Source: Trachelipus rathkii
Lineage: Eukaryota; Arthropoda; Malacostraca; Isopoda; Trachelipodidae
Reading direction: 5' to 3'
Assembly (NCBI GenBank): GCA_015478945.1
Contig: JABUQX010032511.1
Coordinates: 1-12,500 of the forward strand
DNA length: 12,500 nt
Part shown: positions 9,010-12,500 of the stretch, one piece after another
Numbering within the stretch: the first letter of the stretch is position 1
Layout: each line of letters begins with the position of its first letter
Notes under the pieces: generated by a model
The model's database searches: none
What the model was told of the DNA's origin: nothing
The model's input: only the letters and a program-made list of their open reading frames with translations
Position numbers and translations under genes: made by a program

Positions 9010-9110
9010 CTGGAGTTTATACTGAAATTTTTGAAATTTGGAATTCCCTGACTTTCCCTGACAAATCCGCAAAATTTTCCTTTCCCTGACCAGCGTGTTC
9101 GTTATTTTTT
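9010..9110. repeat. TTCCCTGAC short repeats, possible hAT-type subterminal sequence
   Basis: TTCCCTGAC occurs three times, at 9044-9052, 9054-9062 and 9082-9090, the last followed by CAGCGTG. Looser relatives (TTCCCCTCA, ATCCCTCAC, TTTCCCGAAAG) lie at 10762-10830 in the same orientation. Such motifs are common near the ends of some hAT-like elements, but here they are direct, not inverted, so they do not define a terminal inverted repeat pair. Confidence 0.5.
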
Positions 9111-9397
9111 GGCGTATAAAATATCTATTAATCATTAATTGCAGCCTATTTACTCAGTTTATACATTAAATTATTGAAAATTTTACTTTAGAAATTGGTT
9201 TCATCATCATAGATGAACTTAAAAAAATATTTTTTTTTAGTAATCAGCCTATACCTTCCCCATAGCCGTCCAAAGTAAACATTTTTATTTTTACAAAAAG
9301 AAAATAAATTAAAAGCTTACATTAATATCCTAGGTGAATAACGTCCACTGTGATCACAAAAGTTTTAAATGGGGAGATTTAGGTTAACTTTTTCTTC
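9111..9397. other. AT-rich non-coding flank of the hAT-like remnant
   Basis: This lies downstream (minus sense) of the transposase stop. It has A- and T-runs (AAAAAAATATTTTTTTTTAG near 9220-9240) and no coding motif. It is probably the 3' UTR or subterminal DNA of the transposon. Confidence 0.5.
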
Positions 9398-9790
9398 TCA
9401 AGCATCTGAATTCTTGATTTTATAGCGTCTTCTTCTGTCAAAGCTTTCAGTTTTTAAACATCTTTCTCTGTTCTTCAAGTTTATTGATCTGTATGGATAA
9501 TATTCTTTTTTCAACCTTTTTATTCTCTTCTTCTTTTCTTTCTGTTTTGACTCTTTGAGATGTTCTTCATATCTCCTATGGGCAGCTCTTACATTTGTCA
9601 ACATTTTTTGAGTGATAGGAACTTTATGAATACTTTCATGAGATCTTATAGCATTGTGCACTGTTCTTTGAGAAATCAGACTATGTTCTTTCAGATTCTC
9701 CACTAAAATTGCTTTATTTACAGAAAACCCTCCTTCCACTGTCGCATTTTCATGCGAAAATATCAGTCCTAATTTAATAATTTGCCACAA
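9398..9790 (-). pseudogene. hAT-like transposase, C-terminal dimerisation region (130 codons open)
   Basis: The fragment reads MWQIIKLGLIFSHENATVEG and then GFSVNKAILVENLKEHSLIS. The segment SHENATVEGGFSVNK (9713-9757) matches the A-x-VERxFS-type signature of hAT C-terminal dimerisation regions, with the usual Arg replaced by Gly. A helical part and a strongly basic tail rich in Lys, Arg and Glu follow (residues about 75-130), which may bind DNA or form a coiled coil. The Met is internal. The real frame continues upstream across a one-base shift in a T10 run at about 9825-9834. An uncharacterised family related to hAT would also fit. Confidence 0.68.
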
Positions 9791-10366
9791 TTCCGAATAA
9801 CATTGATTCCCAGGTACTATAGAAAAAAAAAATCATCAAGACTCTTAGAAGGACAATCACCATCCAAAAATATTTTGAATTTTAATTCCAGGGTAGAATG
9901 AGCTTCGCTGCAAAGTAGAGTGTATTGTGCTTTTGCTTTCTCAGCAACAGAATCTGAGATTCGGTTTCCCATGTTCTGGCTGATGAAAAATTATACTAGG
10001 ATCCAATGATGGACAGGCTTGTACTTCAGAGGACATTTTTCTAATATCTTTTCTGTCCTTTTGATTAGCACAGTCTGGCATTCAAGTTTGAATTTTAGGA
10101 TATTACTTTCATTCAAAGTGACTTCTTTGAGAAGTTTTTTTTGTCTGAAATCCAAGATTAATACCTTTTACATCACGCAAATTGTCTTTGTCATGTAAAT
10201 CTAATGCAAAAAGCTTAGTTGTTGTAGCAGGCATTTTACTGGACTTAAGAAATCTTTCCATAATATTTAGTAAGAGACATTGTAAATCTGTGAACAGGAA
10301 TAGACCAAGGTTCAGTTTGACGTCCAACCACTGGTCGTTAAAGTTAGTTTTTTTGTTTGAAGTCAT
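9791..10366 (-). pseudogene. hAT-like transposase, N-terminal start fused to middle region, two breaks
   Basis: The ATG at 10364-10366 opens MTSNKKTNFNDQWLDVKLN, which resembles the start of BED-finger hAT proteins. FLFTDLQCLLLNIMERFLK then follows almost at once, a segment normally several hundred residues further in, so a large internal deletion is inferred. The frame holds to TSQRSHFE (stop near 10109). A one-base shift in an A8 run at about 10133-10142 restores KEVTLNESNILKFKLECQTV and ILEKCPLKYKP. A single in-frame TAA (9991-9993) is followed, in the same frame, by SQNMGNRISDSVAEKAKAQY and FLDGDCPSKSLDDFF. The plus-strand frame 10182-10373 is a shadow. Confidence 0.65.
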
Positions 10367-10839
10367 TTTATAAATAAATAATAAATACCTTCAACTGCAC
10401 AAAAATCCAAAATCACTTCGTCAAACCTCAAAAAGTATAAATCCCTAAAAAGAAAAAGATATAACCAGATTAAGTCAAAGTCTAAAACACATCCATATAC
10501 CAATCACCTTCAATCAGAAGGATGAACTTGGAACAACCTCTACGGACAGAATAGGAAGAATAGTAGGTAATAGTGAACTAAAAATAGAAAGAAACAGGAT
10601 AGAAGTAGATTTTGGAATGTCATTCCTCGCCCATCCTTTTCTTTTCATTCACTTATCAAATACATCTCTCATTCCACAATTATACAGTAAGGGAAAAAAA
10701 TATATATCAAAAATATGTAACTTGGTCCATGGATAATTCTTCATTTGTTTTGAAATTTAAAATTCCCCTCATTTTTCAAGAATTTTTTGGAATATCCCTC
10801 ACAGTTTTTTTTCCTTGATTTCCCGAAAGTGTGCACCCT
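10367..10839. other. 5' flank of the hAT-like remnant; contains an unassigned 95-codon plus-strand frame
   Basis: On the minus strand this is upstream of the transposase ATG and carries pyrimidine-rich AG sites (TCTTTTTCTTTTTAG near 10446-10460) that could be splice acceptors. On the plus strand, 10449-10733 is open for 95 codons (stop 10734-10736), reading ITFNQKDELGTTSTDRIGRI and then SELKIERNRIEVDFGM. Its only ATG is late (10617-10619) and I recognise no family. Positions 10762-10839 hold CCCTCAC/CCCGAAAG motifs and end GTGCACCCTT against the AT tract, perhaps the transposon terminus. Confidence 0.4.
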
Positions 10840-10849
10840 TATATATATA

Positions 10850-10895
<46 letters not shown>

Positions 10896-10991
10896 ATTAG
10901 ATTATATATATTATATATATATATATATATATAATATATATTATATAATATTATACTATATATATATATATATTAATATATATATAATATA

Positions 10992-11026
<35 letters not shown>

Positions 11027-11048
11027 TATATATATATAATATATATTA
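10840..11048. repeat. (AT)n microsatellite
   Basis: AT tract with phase flips and rare G or C. The Tyr/Ile-only frame over 10831-11049 comes from it and is not a gene. Confidence 0.96.
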
Positions 11049-11195
11049 GGGATGGGCCGGATATCCGGCAACTATCCGGTATCCGGCCTATCCGGCCAAG
11101 TTTTTGACTATCCGGTATCCGGCCGGATAACCAGATAATTACTTCCCTAGTAGGTTCTTCCTCGTTGGGGGAAATATTCAAAATAATTTGAAAAA
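11049..11195. repeat. ATCCGG-rich interspersed repeat, likely transposon end
   Basis: After GGGATGGGCC come six copies of ATCCGG (starting at 11063, 11074, 11081, 11090, 11110 and 11117), bracketed by the inverted form CCGGAT at 11057-11062 and 11123-11128. The remaining 60 bases are unique-looking and end GAAAAATTATAT into the next AT tract. GGGATGGGC starts are known at ends of some hAT-type elements. No partner end is visible here. Confidence 0.6.
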
Positions 11196-11327
11196 TTATA
11201 TATATATATATAATTATATATAATATATTATATCTAATATATATATTATATATAATATATATATATATATATATAGTATATATATATATATATATATTAT
11301 TTAGAGATAATAATAAAAAAATATAAA

Positions 11328-11418
<91 letters not shown>

Positions 11419-11428
11419 TATATATATT
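11196..11428. repeat. (AT)n microsatellite with A-rich interruption
   Basis: AT tract interrupted at about 11300-11331 by TTAGAGATAATAATAAAAAAA, with long pure TA runs after it. Confidence 0.95.
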
Positions 11429-11966
11429 TGTTTTCTCTTTCGATGTTTGGTTACAATGTTATTTTATATTATTTTATTCATCATTTATGTTAACTGTATC
11501 AAACCAATTTTTTTTTTAAATCTACATTTGTTGGCGACACGTTTCATAAATTATATTCATTATAACTTAAGCTTAAGAAAATTTGTATAAAAGAAAAAGA
11601 ATAAATTGTTGATTTCAAACTTTTATTCATGCATTTAAGCCTTTCAGTTTTTGTTAATTATTACTTATTTACAAAAACTTTAATAAAATACCGAATGTAA
11701 AAAATACCGATTTTTCGGTGTTGCTGCCGGAGGTACAAAGATGGCCAAAATTTGTGGACTTAAATGGGCTTTTGAATTCCACAAATTCCACAAATTCCAC
11801 AATTTATTCATTTGGTGATAATCTAATTGCGGAATGATATATGCATTCCGCTAACTGCATTTCTACAACATTTTTTCAAATTATCGCAAATCGCAATTAA
11901 CGCATTTATTTTGGTATTCCGCTTGCGGAATTGCGGACGTTAAATTGCGAGACGCCCACCTTTGCA
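11429..11966. other. AT-rich non-coding stretch with 9-bp tandem repeats and hairpins
   Basis: 11429-11700 is AT-rich without coding signal. From 11706 the sequence is structured. ACCGA/TCGGT form a short hairpin (11706-11719). AATTCCACA is repeated three times perfectly (11775-11801). AATTTGTGGA (11749-11758) is inverted to TCCACAAATT (11778-11787). GCGGAATG/CATTCCGC (11829-11836 and 11844-11851) and ATTCCGC/GCGGAAT (11916-11931) are perfect inverted repeats. The end, GCGAGACGCCCACC, meets the AT tract. It is probably a non-autonomous DNA element or the end of one. Confidence 0.5.
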
Positions 11967-12187
11967 TATTATATATATATATATTTATATTATATAAATA
12001 AATTTTTATAATATATATATATATATTTCTTTTATTTAATTAATAATAATATATATTAACTTTATACATCTATTATATATAATATATATATATATATTAT
12101 ATATATTATATATAATATATATATATATTATATATATATATATATATAATATATATATATATCGGTATATATATATACATATAGTAT

Positions 12188-12240
<53 letters not shown>

Positions 12241-12290
12241 TATATATATAATATAATATATATATATATATTATATATATATTATATATA
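11967..12290. repeat. (AT)n microsatellite
   Basis: AT tract with a T/A-rich, less regular insert at about 12027-12074 (TTTCTTTTATTTAATTAA) and scattered CGG and AC interruptions. It ends exactly at the TA preceding the next element. Confidence 0.95.
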
Positions 12291-12500
12291 CAGGGTGTCT
12301 CACGAGTTATGTTACAGTGGTGTAAAACCGTACGGGATGTTTAAGCATGAAAATGTGTAAGAATAAATAAGTTCGAATATTTAATTCATTAAGGAGGATG
12401 GGATATGTTACGTTGGTGTCTGCGCACGCGCAATACGAAAACCGCGCACAAACATGCGAATGCCGAATGGGATGATATATTTTTTATGGCTTCTGTGAAA
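12291..12500. mobile_element. Terminal part of an unassigned element starting CAGGGTGTC at a TA site
   Basis: The AT tract ends in TA and is followed at once by CAGGGTGTCTCACGAGTTAT. Ends of the form TA-CAGGGTGTC are common in Tc1/mariner-type and some other arthropod DNA transposons, which duplicate TA on insertion. The following 190 bases have no coding signal. They include a GC-richer part (12420-12460, TGCGCACGCGCAATACG) and a 15-bp near-repeat of ATGTTACAGTGGTGT (12309-12323 and 12405-12419). The element leaves the window, so the class is not settled. Confidence 0.45.

Larger units (their letters stand above)
9010..10839 (-). mobile_element. hAT-like DNA transposon remnant, internally deleted
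   Basis: The minus strand holds an N-terminal start (10366), a middle helical region and a C-terminal dimerisation-like domain of a hAT-type transposase. The DNA between the first 13 or so residues and the middle region seems to be missing, including any BED-type zinc finger and the catalytic core. The outer limits are set only by the flanking AT tracts. No target duplication or matching inverted ends are visible. As it stands the copy cannot make an active transposase. Its sequence is much less decayed than either LINE, suggesting a younger insertion or an element long kept mobile in trans. Confidence 0.6.

Noticed and set aside
11049..11130. CRISPR array in the ATCCGG repeats
   Set aside because: The units are 6 bp with no regular spacers, and the surroundings are eukaryotic.

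Overview
The window looks like repeat-dominated, intergenic DNA from an animal genome, most likely an arthropod and probably a decapod crustacean. This is inferred from the kinds of decayed transposons present and from the very abundant (AT)n microsatellite. There are no bacterial gene signatures (no ribosome binding sites, no operons), no tRNA or rRNA genes and no CRISPR array that I can see.

Layout from left to right. Bases 1-849 hold the best coding signal: a minus-strand reading frame, open for 261 codons and running off the left edge, for a protein I cannot assign to a function. Bases 937-1366 are a long (AT)n tract. Bases 1371-5027 are a decayed, nearly complete minus-strand non-LTR retrotransposon, RTE-like by its endonuclease, reverse transcriptase and C-terminal tail. 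After another AT tract and a T-rich/(GT)n spacer, bases 5375-8367 hold a plus-strand Jockey-like non-LTR retrotransposon with a destroyed catalytic box. Bases 8368-9009 are AT tracts enclosing two copies of a ~90 bp core. Bases 9010-10839 contain a minus-strand, internally deleted hAT-like transposase remnant and its flanks. Bases 10840-12290 alternate AT tracts with an ATCCGG-rich repeat (11050-11195) and an AT-rich stretch with 9-bp tandem repeats and hairpins (11429-11966). At 12291 a new element begins with CAGGGTGTC directly after a TA dinucleotide and leaves the window on the right.

The genes do not form a working system. The window is a nest of transposon fossils of three or four classes, with AT microsatellite at nearly every junction. 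The two items most worth following are the open frame at the left edge and the composite core-plus-AT repeat at 8518-8792. Several breaks fall in A or T runs, so some may be assembly errors rather than real decay.
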